A stretch of 64,000 nucleotides of DNA from Microbulbifer sp. VAAF005 (lineage in GTDB: Bacteria; Pseudomonadota; Gammaproteobacteria; Pseudomonadales; Cellvibrionaceae). The stretch lies in the NCBI RefSeq assembly GCF_030012985.1, contig NZ_CP120233.1, positions 3,529,001 to 3,593,000 on the forward strand. Direction: 5' to 3'. The notes beneath the pieces are model-generated. The model saw only the letters and a program-made list of their open reading frames with translations. It made no database searches and was not told where the DNA came from. Below, piece by piece: positions 9,255 to 18,948 of this stretch. Within the stretch, counting starts at the first letter, position 1. Each line of letters starts with the position of its first letter. The position numbers and the translations under genes were made by a program.

Positions 9255-10298
9255 TTAGCTCCAGTGCAGCTGTATTGCGGAAGCGAGAGTTTCTTGCGGT
9301 CCAACTTTAGAGGCTCCACCAATCAAGTAGAGGTTTTCTCCTAGGGCTACTGCTCCGTGACCGTGTCGTGCCTGGGGCAAATGACCCTGATTGTTCCAAT
9401 CATCTGTGACTGGATCGTAAATCCAAATATTGTTAAATGCTGTACCAGTCTTCCATTTGCCATTGGGGCCAAATGCCTCACCGCCGGTAACTATTAATTT
9501 ATTATTTAATGGGGTTACTGTGAGTCCGGCAGCAGCCTGGGGTAGGGGGCGGATCTTTTCCCATTTATCCAGGCTGGGGTCATAAACTTCGGCATAAGTT
9601 AGATTCCTAGCCTTGCTACTATTGTCGCTAACCTGGCGGCCACCAACAACATAAATTCTGTTATTTAAGTTTGCCCCACCTGCGGAGGTTCGCTTGATAC
9701 TGGCTGGCGCTGCTTGCTCCCAATGATCCCCTCTTGTAAGCACATAATGAGAATTGGTATCTCTATTTTTAGACTGTTCGTCGGGGGCCCTACCGCCAAT
9801 GACATGGATGTTCTCCCCAATGTTGGTGTAAATAGATTCAGCCAGTGGCCGGGGGAGAGGGCTGGTTTCTATCCAATGCTTATATTCGCTGGAAAGTTTA
9901 TAAACGGTATTTCGGGCTTGCCAAGCGCTATCAGAATCGCCAAAAAATCCACCGATGCCATATAGGCTGTTGGAATTACTGGCCATGCCAAGGTGATGTC
10001 TTGACTCAGGTAAATTGGGCCCTGGCCTCCAGTTTTGTTCCCGCGGAGAAAAGATATGTGTTTGTTTAGTTGGAGAGAGACCGAAGAAAACTGCTGTATC
10101 CGATGGGATAAATCCCCCTGCTACATAGATCTCGCCAGAAAAGACTGCGGGGTAAATCTCCTGTAAAGGCATTTCCAGGCTGGGAAGACTTGATATAGAT
10201 AGACTGGTAATAGCCTCTTTAGCGGTTAGATTGACTCCACCAAAAGTAAGGGAAGCTAAGCTGGAATATTTAATAAAGGATCTTCTGGATAGCGTCAT
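9255..10298 (-). CDS. Tat-exported kelch-repeat beta-propeller protein
   Basis: About 347 residues. The start at 10,298 puts the twin-arginine motif SRRSFIK right at the N-terminus, followed by a short hydrophobic stretch, so the folded protein is exported by Tat. The rest is made of about six kelch repeats, visible as VIGG, VVGG, VTGG and LIGG turns with W at the end of each blade (for example WIETSPLPRPL, WEKIRPLPQA, WNNQGHLPQA). Kelch propellers bind ligands or act as sugar epimerases or oxidases, but no active-site set can be recognised. Convergent with the transglycosylase gene. Confidence 0.8.
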   Translation of the reverse strand: MTLSRRSFIKYSSLASLTFGGVNLTAKEAITSLSISSLPSLEMPLQEIYPAVFSGEIYVAGGFIPSDTAVFFGLSPTKQTHIFSPREQNWRPGPNLPESRHHLGMASNSNSLYGIGGFFGDSDSAWQARNTVYKLSSEYKHWIETSPLPRPLAESIYTNIGENIHVIGGRAPDEQSKNRDTNSHYVLTRGDHWEQAAPASIKRTSAGGANLNNRIYVVGGRQVSDNSSKARNLTYAEVYDPSLDKWEKIRPLPQAAAGLTVTPLNNKLIVTGGEAFGPNGKWKTGTAFNNIWIYDPVTDDWNNQGHLPQARHGHGAVALGENLYLIGGASKVGPQETLASAIQLHWS

Positions 10299-10342
10299 AG
10301 TAACAAACACTCTCACACTGACTGATAAAGAATACCTATTGA

Positions 10343-10804
10343 TTATAATTTTTTACCTAAAAATAGGCTAAAAGGGTCATTTTTATAGTGACTGAAAGGG
10401 TCGCAATCGTCAAATCCATAACGGCGATAGAGAGCGATTGCGGGAGCAAAAGCTTCAGTGCGGCCTGTCTCCAGCTTTATCTCTTTATATTTACGCTGCT
10501 TTGCCTCCTCCAATATTCTTTCTATCAAGGCGCGGGCAACGCCTTTGCGCAGAAACAGAGGATGAGTTTTCATGGATTTTATTTCACCCAAATTAGGGTC
10601 GATCTCTTTTAGAGCAGCACATCCGGCCAAAACTCCATCAATTCTTGCCCCCCAAAAGGTAATCATGGGGTCATTTAACTCATCAGGATTTAGTGCGTGA
10701 ACGCTTCCAGGTGGGGAATGTCGGTACATTTCCCGTAGATGAGCTTCGAGAAGATTGTTAATGGAACCGTCGGACAGATCGTCTAATTGTACTGATATAT
10801 ACAT
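10343..10804 (-). CDS. GNAT-family N-acetyltransferase
   Basis: 153 residues, the usual size of a single GNAT domain. The acetyl-CoA pyrophosphate loop is seen as RKGVARALIERIL, preceded by the beta-4 strand LGEIKSMKTHP and followed by YRRYGFDDCDPF at the C-terminus, the GNAT motif B. It would move an acetyl group from acetyl-CoA to an amine, but the acceptor is unknown. Transcribed in the same direction as the kelch gene with only about 45 bases between them, so the two may share a message. Confidence 0.85.
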   Translation of the reverse strand: MYISVQLDDLSDGSINNLLEAHLREMYRHSPPGSVHALNPDELNDPMITFWGARIDGVLAGCAALKEIDPNLGEIKSMKTHPLFLRKGVARALIERILEEAKQRKYKEIKLETGRTEAFAPAIALYRRYGFDDCDPFSHYKNDPFSLFLGKKL

Positions 10805-11023
10805 CTTTATTTGATTGTCTTTCTTTTTAAAATAATGGCTTAAGCAGGAACGCCCGTTAATCTTTTGGGCTTTGAAATGTCACTTTAACAATATTTTCAG
10901 AGAAGGATAAGTATAAGTTGGCTGGTGCAATAGGTATGCTTTATTAGGGGGCATTGAGAAAAAATATATAACTTTTTGCACCGTTTTATTACGCATAATA
11001 CCCGGCCAAAATCCTGGCAAGGG

Positions 11024-11053
11024 GAACTAAGGGCTGGATATTGCCCTTAGTTC
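11024..11053 (-). terminator. Perfect inverted repeat behind the second M1 peptidase gene
   Basis: GAACTAAGGGC and GCCCTTAGTTC form a perfect 11-bp stem with an 8-base loop just downstream of the minus-strand peptidase stop. It lacks a clear T tract, so it may be a terminator or an mRNA 3'-end stabiliser. The rest of 10,805-11,080 is AT-rich and shows no gene. Confidence 0.55.
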
Positions 11054-11080
11054 AACATTAATAGCTAGTTTAAAGAAGAT

Positions 11081-13774
11081 TTAGAGTAATCGCTTCCCGA
11101 TATTGATACAGCGTTCACCGGAGTAGCGATGATTTTTTAATGCTTTTACCAATATGGGCTTAAGTTGTGGTTTTTCTTTTAGTGACTTAGTAATCTCATT
11201 TACATTTTCTCTAGAGCACATTAGCGGTAGGGCGTAAGCATAAGCAGTAAGCAATTCCTGAGATTCATCTTCATTGACCTGAGCCAGTGAATCAAAAATT
11301 GGTTGACCGTGGATGTTAAATAGCTCTATTTGCTCTGGTGCAAAAAGGGACTCTGTAATTTTTCGAATTTCGCTTAACTTAAATTTGTCTCGATTAGATA
11401 TAAGGTTATCTACCCACTTTGATTTGTTTTCGGGTTGGGGGCGAATAACTTCAGCAGATAATGCGTTGAGTTTAGATCTGTCGGAGTTATCTTTTGCTAA
11501 TTCTCTTGTGATTGCCTGCTCATAATCTGAGAACAGATAACGATTCTGTAACTTGATAAGTTTCCAGCGCATATCAGGATCGAGTTCCAATCCTTTAATG
11601 GCAAACTCTCCCTTTAATAGGTCTCTAGCATGACTTAATGCTGGAGTGGAGTGGGCGATATTGGTAAAAACACCAAACCAGACTTTTTGTTGATCACTAC
11701 CTTCAGCCGCCTCTAGTAGTTGACCCCAGACAAAGCTCTCAACAGTCTGAGTAAGTTCGTTACGGCGCTTTGTGCTTAGGGGGATTTGAGTCAGGAAATC
11801 GTAAGTGAACTCAATATATCTGGCATTCAAACGAATAATGTTGATGTCCTTTTCGTCGGCGCCATTATTCACTATAAAACTAATATACTCATCCAGAGGG
11901 AGCTTTGCGTCATAGGTACTATCAAATAGGCTTTGCCAGAACATTAGTCGTGCAAACGGCTCTTCAATGTCATTGATATGCTGAGCCATGTTTTTGATGG
12001 TAACTTCATCCAGATTTACCTTCACATAGGCCCAATCTTCTTCATTGGGATATAGCCCCTCTGGACAGGGTAGCCCCACGGCTTCTTTTACTTCGGTTCT
12101 GGCACCACTATAAAGCACTGGAAGGGTTGCAACCCGTTTCATACTTCCAGCTTTCATTTGGTAAAACCCCAGCTGTGTGCGCTGTTCCCTTAATATCGGG
12201 TATTCCTCTGGTGCTGTTTGCTGAATTACCAGATGATTGATTTGGTCATCATCGCACTGGAAGCTGGCTTCAATTGTGTTGAGGCCGGCCTGGTAAAGCC
12301 ACTGTTGCTGCCAGGAATTAAGATCTTTATCCGCAGCTTTGCCCAGGTGGTTGATAAAGTCATTGAGGGTTGAATTGTCATAAGATAAGGCCTTTAAGTA
12401 ATTACTGACGCCTTTGCGAAATTCTTCTTTGCCCAAATAGTAGGGCAATTGCTTGAGTACTGAGCCGCCTTTGCCATAAGTAATTCCATCAAAACTGGCA
12501 AAGGCTTCGTCAGTATTGTTGACTGGTAGTTGAATAGCGTGGGTAGTGGGGCGTTGATCAGTGTGGTAGGCCCATTGCTTGGCGCCTAAGTAATAGTTCT
12601 CCCAAGCGGTAGTGAATTCGCTATTTTCGGCTAGAGCCAGATTGGCCATGTAAGTGGCAAAGCTCTCATTGAGCCAAAGGTCATCCCACCAATTCATGGT
12701 GACCAAATTACCAAACCATTGATGGGCCAGCTCATGGGCAATAACATTGGCGAGACGCATCCGCTGGGCCTGGGTCTTCTTTCCTCGGGATATGTAAGAA
12801 TCGTTAAATGTTACAGCCCCAACATTTTCCATAGCGCCGGCGTTAAAATCAGGTACTAGTATTTGATCATATTTTTTAAATGGATAATCAATTTCAAAGT
12901 AGGGCTGAAAGAACTCAAAGGATTGTTTGGTGAAGGTAAACCAGTCTTCTGTTTTTACGTAATTTGCCAGGCTCTGTCTTGCCATTAAGCGAAGGGGAAT
13001 ATCTCCTGCCTTGTCTTCCCAGATGTGGTAAGGACCTGCATGTAAAGAGAATATGTAAGATGAGAATTTCTTGGTTTGAGGGAAAAACCAGTGGTTTGAT
13101 TTTCTTTTCTCTTCTACTCTCTCCTCTCTTTCCGCGCTAACTACTACCCAGTCTTTTGGAGCCCTTACATCCAGGGTGTAACGCGCTTTCAAATTGGGTT
13201 GGTCAAAATGTGGGAATAGGCGATTGGCATCATAAGGTTCAAAGTCCGTATATAAATAGACCTTTTCGTCTTTGGGGTCTTTAAAGCGATGTAATCCTGA
13301 GCCATTGTTAGAGTACGGGTGTTGATAATTCACCGTAATCGTGTGGGATTTTTCCGGTAGATTTTGATAATCAATAGAAATAAAGTAGTTGTTGTATTCA
13401 AATGGAACAGATCTTCCATCGACCTGAATTGAATCAACAGCACCACCGGAAAAGTCTAGAGTCAGTGGTTGTTCAAGTTTTTGATTAAACTTTATATCTG
13501 CATGAACGATTCCGGAAAAATTCTTATCAGGATTTTCCAGGTTGATGCTTAAACGATAATCCACTTCAGAAATTTGTTGCCGTCGGAAGCGGGCATAAGG
13601 CTCAGAGAGCCCTGATTCTGTGGCTCGCGGGGAAAATAAGGTTGGCTGTTCTGATGAGGTTGTGTCTTGATCAGGAAGTTTTTGTCCACAGGAACTTATC
13701 AAAATACCACATAGAATTGATATAGCCACTTTGCACGTTAGTAATACCTTCGAAAGGTTAGTATATTTTTTCAT
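11081..13774 (-). CDS. M1-family aminopeptidase (PepN-like), lipoprotein
   Basis: About 897 residues from the start at 13,774, which gives a lipoprotein signal with lipobox ISSC; an upstream ATG at 13,819 would put 15 residues before the signal. GAMEN (about 312-316) binds the substrate N-terminus, and HELAH (about 347-351) with WLNESFATY supplies the zinc ligands. The N-terminal beta domain and C-terminal helical domain are in the usual order. It should remove N-terminal residues from peptides in the envelope. Codon use is more AT-rich than for the other M1 gene at 499-3,234, so the two are not a recent duplication. Confidence 0.9.
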   Translation of the reverse strand: MKKYTNLSKVLLTCKVAISILCGILISSCGQKLPDQDTTSSEQPTLFSPRATESGLSEPYARFRRQQISEVDYRLSINLENPDKNFSGIVHADIKFNQKLEQPLTLDFSGGAVDSIQVDGRSVPFEYNNYFISIDYQNLPEKSHTITVNYQHPYSNNGSGLHRFKDPKDEKVYLYTDFEPYDANRLFPHFDQPNLKARYTLDVRAPKDWVVVSAEREERVEEKRKSNHWFFPQTKKFSSYIFSLHAGPYHIWEDKAGDIPLRLMARQSLANYVKTEDWFTFTKQSFEFFQPYFEIDYPFKKYDQILVPDFNAGAMENVGAVTFNDSYISRGKKTQAQRMRLANVIAHELAHQWFGNLVTMNWWDDLWLNESFATYMANLALAENSEFTTAWENYYLGAKQWAYHTDQRPTTHAIQLPVNNTDEAFASFDGITYGKGGSVLKQLPYYLGKEEFRKGVSNYLKALSYDNSTLNDFINHLGKAADKDLNSWQQQWLYQAGLNTIEASFQCDDDQINHLVIQQTAPEEYPILREQRTQLGFYQMKAGSMKRVATLPVLYSGARTEVKEAVGLPCPEGLYPNEEDWAYVKVNLDEVTIKNMAQHINDIEEPFARLMFWQSLFDSTYDAKLPLDEYISFIVNNGADEKDINIIRLNARYIEFTYDFLTQIPLSTKRRNELTQTVESFVWGQLLEAAEGSDQQKVWFGVFTNIAHSTPALSHARDLLKGEFAIKGLELDPDMRWKLIKLQNRYLFSDYEQAITRELAKDNSDRSKLNALSAEVIRPQPENKSKWVDNLISNRDKFKLSEIRKITESLFAPEQIELFNIHGQPIFDSLAQVNEDESQELLTAYAYALPLMCSRENVNEITKSLKEKPQLKPILVKALKNHRYSGERCINIGKRLL

Positions 13775-13900
13775 GGCATTATTTTTAATATAGGGTGATT
13801 GAATTTCACTTTGTATCATTAATGACAGGTAGGCGGCGATATAAATTTTCGTCTTATCGAAGATGAAGATTTTTGTGGGTAAATAAGGAATGAGTGCTGA

Positions 13901-15241
13901 TTATTGGCCGTTTGCAGTTTCTAAAATTGATTCGGCTAATGCGTTGATAATACCGTCAATTTCCTCTACTTGAGCTATAAACGGTACGCCGAGTTGTAGT
14001 GTGTCGCCCCCGTAACGAATATAAAAGCCCTTTTCCCACATCTTCATAGCTATTAAGTAGGGTCTGAGTAGCGGCTCATCTGGAGCCGCTTCGATAGTCA
14101 GGCCAGCGGCGAGCCCGCAATTGCGAATATCTTCAACTAACGGCAATCCGTTTAGTTGGTGAATATGGTCTTCCAGGATATGGGCAAGCTCTGCAGATCG
14201 ATCAAACAATTTTTCCTTCTGCAAAATATCCAGTGTCGCCAATGCTGCTGCGCAGGCCAGTGGGTGCCCAGAATAGGTATAGCCGTGAGGAAGTTCCAGC
14301 TGGTAGTCAGGTCCTCCGGTTTCCATGAAGGTATCGTAGATATCCTGGCGCACTACCACAGCACCCATGGGAATGATGCCATTGGTGAGCTGTTTGGCGG
14401 TGTTGATAATATCCGGGGTTACTCCAAAAAACTCTGCTCCGGTAGCTTTCCCCATGCGGCCAAAAGCAGTAATGACTTCATCGAATATCAATAATATATC
14501 GTTTTGAGCACAAATCTCCCTTAGGCTATGAAGATACCCTTTTGGTGGGGGCAATACTCCTGCTGACCCGGCTACGGGCTCGACAATAACAGCTGCAATG
14601 TTTTCAGAACCGTGCAGTTTGATAAGTTCCAGCAGTTCGTCTGCCAAGTAACTTCCCTGTTCAGGTTGTCCTTTAGCAAAACGGTTCTGGGGTAAAAGGG
14701 TATGGCGAAGGTGATCGGAATCTAAAGATGAACCAAAGATTGCTCGATTAGCACTAATGCCGCCCACACTGAGGCCGCCAAAATTAACTCCGTGATAGCC
14801 TTTCACACGTCCAATAAATTTTGTCTTTCCCGGAGCGCCCATTTTCTGCCAGTAGGCTCGAGCTATTTTTAGAGAGGTCTCTGCGGATTCGGAGCCGGAA
14901 TTTGTGAAGAAAATTCGATTGAGACCAGCGGGCATCATTTGGCTGATACGTTCAGCTAGTTGGAATGCTCCAGGATGGCCATATTGGAAAGCTGGGGCAT
15001 AATCCAAAAGTTCAGCCTGCTGTGTAATGGAATCAATTATCTCCCGGCGGTTGTGTCCGGCACCACAGGTCCACAAGCCGGATAGACCATCGAATATGGG
15101 GCGGCCGTCAGCACTACGGAAATAGCAGCCGCTGGCTGAGGTAATAATACGGGGATCTCTTTTGAATTGGCGATTCCCGGTAAAAGGCATCCAGTAAGCA
15201 TCTAACTGTGATTTACTAAGTCCCGCTGATTTGTCGTTCAT
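13901..15241 (-). CDS. Omega-amino acid--pyruvate aminotransferase (class III, PLP)
   Basis: 446 residues, matching in length and in the N-terminal LDAYWMPFT and DGLSGLWTCGAGH motifs the omega-amino acid:pyruvate transaminases of pseudomonads, which transfer the amino group of beta-alanine and similar amines to pyruvate. PLP-site features are NSGSESAET, RVKGYHGVN, IFDEVITAFGRMG and the Schiff-base Lys in AKQLTNG (near residue 284). Cytosolic. It stands alone between an M1 peptidase and the purine operon, and no malonate-semialdehyde dehydrogenase is next to it. Family assignment is strong; the exact amine is not certain. Confidence 0.9.
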   Translation of the reverse strand: MNDKSAGLSKSQLDAYWMPFTGNRQFKRDPRIITSASGCYFRSADGRPIFDGLSGLWTCGAGHNRREIIDSITQQAELLDYAPAFQYGHPGAFQLAERISQMMPAGLNRIFFTNSGSESAETSLKIARAYWQKMGAPGKTKFIGRVKGYHGVNFGGLSVGGISANRAIFGSSLDSDHLRHTLLPQNRFAKGQPEQGSYLADELLELIKLHGSENIAAVIVEPVAGSAGVLPPPKGYLHSLREICAQNDILLIFDEVITAFGRMGKATGAEFFGVTPDIINTAKQLTNGIIPMGAVVVRQDIYDTFMETGGPDYQLELPHGYTYSGHPLACAAALATLDILQKEKLFDRSAELAHILEDHIHQLNGLPLVEDIRNCGLAAGLTIEAAPDEPLLRPYLIAMKMWEKGFYIRYGGDTLQLGVPFIAQVEEIDGIINALAESILETANGQ

Positions 15242-15436
15242 TTTTATTTTCCGACATTTGGCCTTATCCCATTAATTTTGGACCAACTTTTCTACTTTAT
15301 AAATTGATTCTCACTAACTTTAGTTTCATAAGCGGGATTTACTAATAGAGTATTGAAGTATTGCCTATGGCAGGAGTTGAGTGCTGGGGGAGGATTTGCC
15401 TGAATGGCCTTAGGGGGAGATGAGAGGAGAAAGAGA

Positions 15437-15460
15437 ACCGGGGGTATTAGCCCCCCCGGT
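15437..15460 (-). terminator. Terminator of the purine salvage operon
   Basis: ACCGGGGG and CCCCCGGT can pair across a short loop just behind the phosphoribosyltransferase stop on the minus strand, followed by a pyrimidine-rich TTCTCTTTC tail. Confidence 0.8.
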
Positions 15461-15471
15461 AATGTTGCTGA

Positions 15472-16038
15472 TTAAACAGCAGTGGCGATTCTGTCCACGT
15501 AAGGGGCGAGTTCTGGTTTGTTCTCCAGAATCTCCTGCCGGGACAGACCGTCGATCTCGTGGGGGAATACCAACCACTCTTCGGTCTTGTGGATAAAGTA
15601 ATCCGGCTCGCGCTTGGCCTTGTTGTTCTTCGGCTTGTAGTAAGGGGTCGCGATACGAATCTCCGGCGTGTTCTTCTTACAGGCAGCGCGCAGGTCTTCG
15701 ATAGTTTGCTCAATGCTCAGGCCAGAGTCGTGCACATCGTCCACGATCAACAGGGAGTCGTGGGACTCCAGGCGCTTGATCAGGTAGTTCAGGCCATGCA
15801 CGCGCACTTTCTTGTCTCGCTCACCGATACCGAGATAGGAGGAAGTGCGGATAGCAATATGGTCTGCATCCACTCCCATCACATGCAATAGTTCTTGTAC
15901 GGCGATGCCCACAGGTGCGCCACCGCGCCAAACGCCGACAATATAATTGGGACGGAAGCCGTCCTTATAGATCTGATCAGCGAGAGCATAGGAGTCAATC
16001 AGGAGCTGCTGTGCGCTAATAAAGTGCTTTTTCATCAA
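15472..16038 (-). CDS. Purine phosphoribosyltransferase (hypoxanthine/guanine type)
   Basis: 188 residues with the type I PRTase fold. The PRPP-binding motif is LLIVDDVHDSGLSI (about 96-109), preceded by the VGVWRGGAPVG loop near residue 35, and the C-terminal EEWLVFPHEID supplies the base-binding part. It would convert a purine base and PRPP to the nucleotide in the cytosol. It is the last gene of a three-gene operon with a purine permease (8 bases upstream) and a Tsx-like porin, which supports hypoxanthine or guanine as substrate; xanthine or adenine cannot be excluded. Confidence 0.85.
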   Translation of the reverse strand: MMKKHFISAQQLLIDSYALADQIYKDGFRPNYIVGVWRGGAPVGIAVQELLHVMGVDADHIAIRTSSYLGIGERDKKVRVHGLNYLIKRLESHDSLLIVDDVHDSGLSIEQTIEDLRAACKKNTPEIRIATPYYKPKNNKAKREPDYFIHKTEEWLVFPHEIDGLSRQEILENKPELAPYVDRIATAV

Positions 16039-16046
16039 TGTACCCC

Positions 16047-17408
16047 TCAGAAAAAGGCAAACTTGGCAACAAAGAGTGCCGCTAACACGTACACACTGAT
16101 ACTGACGTCTTTACTGCGCCCGCTCAGCGTTTTAATAACCGCATAGGAAATAAAGCCCAAGGCAATTCCGTGCGCGATAGAGAATGACAGAGGCATCATC
16201 ACTGCGGCGATAACTGCCGGTGCGGCCTCGGTAATATCATCCCAGTCGATAGATGACATGCCGGAAGTCATCAGGACGCCAACATACAGCAGAGCGCCTG
16301 CAGTTGCATAGGCTGGAATCATACCGATAAGGGGGGAGAAGAAGGTCGCCAACAGGAAGAGGCCGGCACAAACTACAGCGGTCAGACCGGTGCGACCACC
16401 TGCGGTAATTCCCGCAGTACTCTCTACATAACAGGTAGTAGTGGAGGAACCCAGCACAGAGCCGACGACAGATGCGGAGCTGTCGGCCATCAGGGCCTTG
16501 CCCATACCTGGCAACTTGCCATCTTTATCTAGTAGTTTGGCGCGATCAGAAACGCTCAACAGGGTACCTGCGGTATCGAAAAGGTCGACAAACAGGAAGG
16601 CAAAGATCACGCTGATCATACCTACTTCGAAGGCGCCAGCGATATCTAGCTCTAAGTATGTGGGCGCTAGACTGGGAGGTGCGGAAACCAGACCTGTAAA
16701 CTCTACTTTACCGATTGCCAGGGCGATGACGGTTACCGCAAGGATACCGATCATCACCGAACCCAGCATGCGGCGGTAGGACAGGGCCACAATAATAAAG
16801 AAGCCCAGTGCTGCAAGAATCGCCTCAACCGACTTGAGGTCGCCGAGGGTTACCAGAGTCGCAGGGCTGTCCACTACAATACCGGCACTCTTCAGAGCAA
16901 TGATCGCCAGGAATAAGCCGATACCCGCTGCCAGGGATTGTCGCAGGGAGAGAGGAATACTATCGATTATCCATTCCCGTAGCTTGAAGATACTGAGCAG
17001 TAGGAAGATTATCCCCGATATAAACACCGCACCCAGGGCCACTTGCCAGCTGTAGCCCATCTCACCGACGACAACGTAGGCAAAGAAGGCATTGAGGCCC
17101 ATGCCCGGCGCCAGTGCAATGGGATAATTGGCGTAGAGTCCCATAATCAGGCAGCCAATAGCGGCTGCAAGACAGGTCGCCATAAATACAGCGCCCTTAT
17201 CCATACCCGCTGCAGCCAGGATATTGGGGTTCACAAAGATGATGTAGGCCATCGTCAGGAATGTGGTAACGCCGGCGATCACTTCGCGGCGTACATTCGT
17301 CCGGCGTTCTGAGAGCTTGAACAACTTCTCGAGGAAAGAGGCATTGCCTCCCACCTGGGGAATGTCGGACCCTGCGGTCGCCGATGTTTGGATATCAGTG
17401 GGTTTCAT
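16047..17408 (-). CDS. NCS2-family purine permease (AzgA-like)
   Basis: 453 residues with about 12 to 14 membrane segments. The N-terminal GVTTFLTMAYIIFVNPNIL, then GLYANYPIALAPGMGLNAF and later FAFLFVDLFDTAGTL with ALMADSSAS are hallmarks of the AzgA/GhxP/AdeP branch of NCS2, proton symporters for hypoxanthine, guanine or adenine in the inner membrane. Start and the end of the porin gene are one base apart, and the phosphoribosyltransferase follows after 8 bases, so the three are one operon. The exact base cannot be told from motifs. Confidence 0.92.
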   Translation of the reverse strand: MKPTDIQTSATAGSDIPQVGGNASFLEKLFKLSERRTNVRREVIAGVTTFLTMAYIIFVNPNILAAAGMDKGAVFMATCLAAAIGCLIMGLYANYPIALAPGMGLNAFFAYVVVGEMGYSWQVALGAVFISGIIFLLLSIFKLREWIIDSIPLSLRQSLAAGIGLFLAIIALKSAGIVVDSPATLVTLGDLKSVEAILAALGFFIIVALSYRRMLGSVMIGILAVTVIALAIGKVEFTGLVSAPPSLAPTYLELDIAGAFEVGMISVIFAFLFVDLFDTAGTLLSVSDRAKLLDKDGKLPGMGKALMADSSASVVGSVLGSSTTTCYVESTAGITAGGRTGLTAVVCAGLFLLATFFSPLIGMIPAYATAGALLYVGVLMTSGMSSIDWDDITEAAPAVIAAVMMPLSFSIAHGIALGFISYAVIKTLSGRSKDVSISVYVLAALFVAKFAFF

Positions 17409-17409
17409 A

Positions 17410-18194
17410 TCAGAAGTGGTACTTCACTAACAGGTTAACGTTGCGCTCGTTGGAATCCACACCATGGGTGCCATCTTTGATTCCGAACTTGTCGTTCCAG
17501 TGTACGTACTCAATACCCGCGTATAGGGACTTGGGCTCCCCCAAGAGGCGCCGGCATCCCATTTCAGCTGGGAGGTAAAGTTGGTGCTCGGATGCGCATC
17601 TTCAGAAGCGCTGGTCCAATCGATAAAACCGTCGTAGACAAAACTGGCATCACCCAGGGTAAAGGGCATCGCCCAAACCAGGGTCAATTGCTCATTGCTG
17701 GCTTTGTCATCGTTATCGCGGCGGTAAACATTTGCTTGTACAAAAGAAAAACCGGGTACCGCGAGATCGAAGCCCACTCCCGCCAGATAATTGGTAAAGT
17801 GGGGGCCAGTTGTTGCCAAGTGGTCCGGGTCATCCATGTTGCCCAGCTCAACTGCTGTGGCAATCAGTACATCGGTAACCGGCCCGAAAGCCAGTTCACT
17901 TCCGCTGAGCTTACCCAAGCTCAGGCGGGGAGAAATCTCACTATACAGCTCATCGGAGCCATCTTCCGAGTCCAGGTAGTCGGCAAAAATAAAGAGGTCA
18001 CCCCAGCTGTGGCCACTGGCGTGTTCAAAAGTTACTACGGATCTCTCAGAGTCATCCGTGGTCCTGCTGTAGTTGACTTTGTAATCACGGCCGTAAAGAA
18101 GGCTCAGGCTGTTGTCACTCCAGGTCATCTCAGCTTGGGCAGCTGCGGACAACAGGCTAGAGGCCAGCAGTAGCAGGGGCTTGGTTGGTTTCAT
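17410..18194 (-). pseudogene. Tsx/OmpK-like nucleoside channel with a frameshift near the 3' end
   Basis: The start at 18,194 has ribosome site AGAGGT and gives signal peptide cleavage at AQA-EM. The frame encodes a beta-barrel with short alternating strands like Tsx/OmpK nucleoside channels of the outer membrane. Near 17,547 the zero frame leaves the family pattern and ends early at 17,427. In the next frame the sequence goes on as LLGEPKSLYAGIEYVHWN and ends in VKYHF at 17,410, the C-terminal Phe expected for barrel insertion, one base from the permease start. One missing base (probably C or G next to GGCGCC) explains this. Either a real loss or a sequence error. First gene of the purine operon. 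Confidence 0.8.
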
Positions 18195-18948
18195 TCTATT
18201 ACCTCTGTTACAGCGACAGGCGAATTTCGCACTGGCGGCCGATGAGAAAATCGGCAGTTGGTTAAAAAATAGTCGCGGAATGTACCAGAACTTAACCCCT
18301 GTTTTCCAGTGTTTTTTCTCGGGATTTACGCTTTTTCCCGGGCTTTTCGAGTAACTCTGCACCAAAAAATCCCGCTTGGGAAAAATAAGATGCTCATTTT
18401 TTGGTTAGCGATAGATTGGTGTAGCAAAAAAGTATTGTTTGATTGGTTTGATAGTCGGGAATCCCTAAATTGCAGGGGCTAACTAGGTAAATAGTCCAGA
18501 AAGTCGGCATCTGCTCCCCAGTGGTGCTTGAACAGGCAACATGAATACTTTTGGTGCTTTTAGGGGTCGTGATAGCTGTTGTTTAATTTTGATGGTAATG
18601 GAAGTCATCCGCTTGGTAGCAGAGCAAGGATGGTTGAAATGTATCTTCTGACCGCCCTTCTTATATAGGCAGGCATCGGTCTGAGGTCGATGGTTGGGAA
18701 AAGTAAATCGACTTTTAACCAGTATAAAAATTATTTGGCTGTTTGGTTTTTTTGCTAGTTCGTATGAAATTGGCCCTGGAAGGAGTCTGGATGGGATTGC
18801 AGTAACGGGGGGCGACTTTAGGGGGGCTCAGGTGATGCCTACCGAGCCCCGTATTATCTGGTGGTGATTGGTTACACTTTCCAGCTTTTGAGACCTGGGG
18901 CGAGTATTGTTATCGCCCCAATATGCCTTTTCCGATTCGAGTTTGGAG
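18195..18948. other. Non-coding gap between the tsx-like and ybiT genes
   Basis: About 750 bases. The tsx-side leader contains small hairpins (a CCGAT/ATCGG stem and the palindrome GCGAATTTCGC near 18,216), possible promoter elements only. I looked for the conserved core of a purine riboswitch and did not see it. At 18,896-18,921 GGGGCGA and TCGCCCC form a hairpin that could end ybiT transcription. Nothing else is supported. Confidence 0.5.

Noticed and set aside
18195..18420. Purine riboswitch upstream of the tsx-like gene
   Set aside because: Only small hairpins were seen; the conserved purine-aptamer junction is absent.
18541..18651. 36-codon plus-strand frame in the ybiT-tsx gap
   Set aside because: Weak ribosome site and no recognisable protein features.
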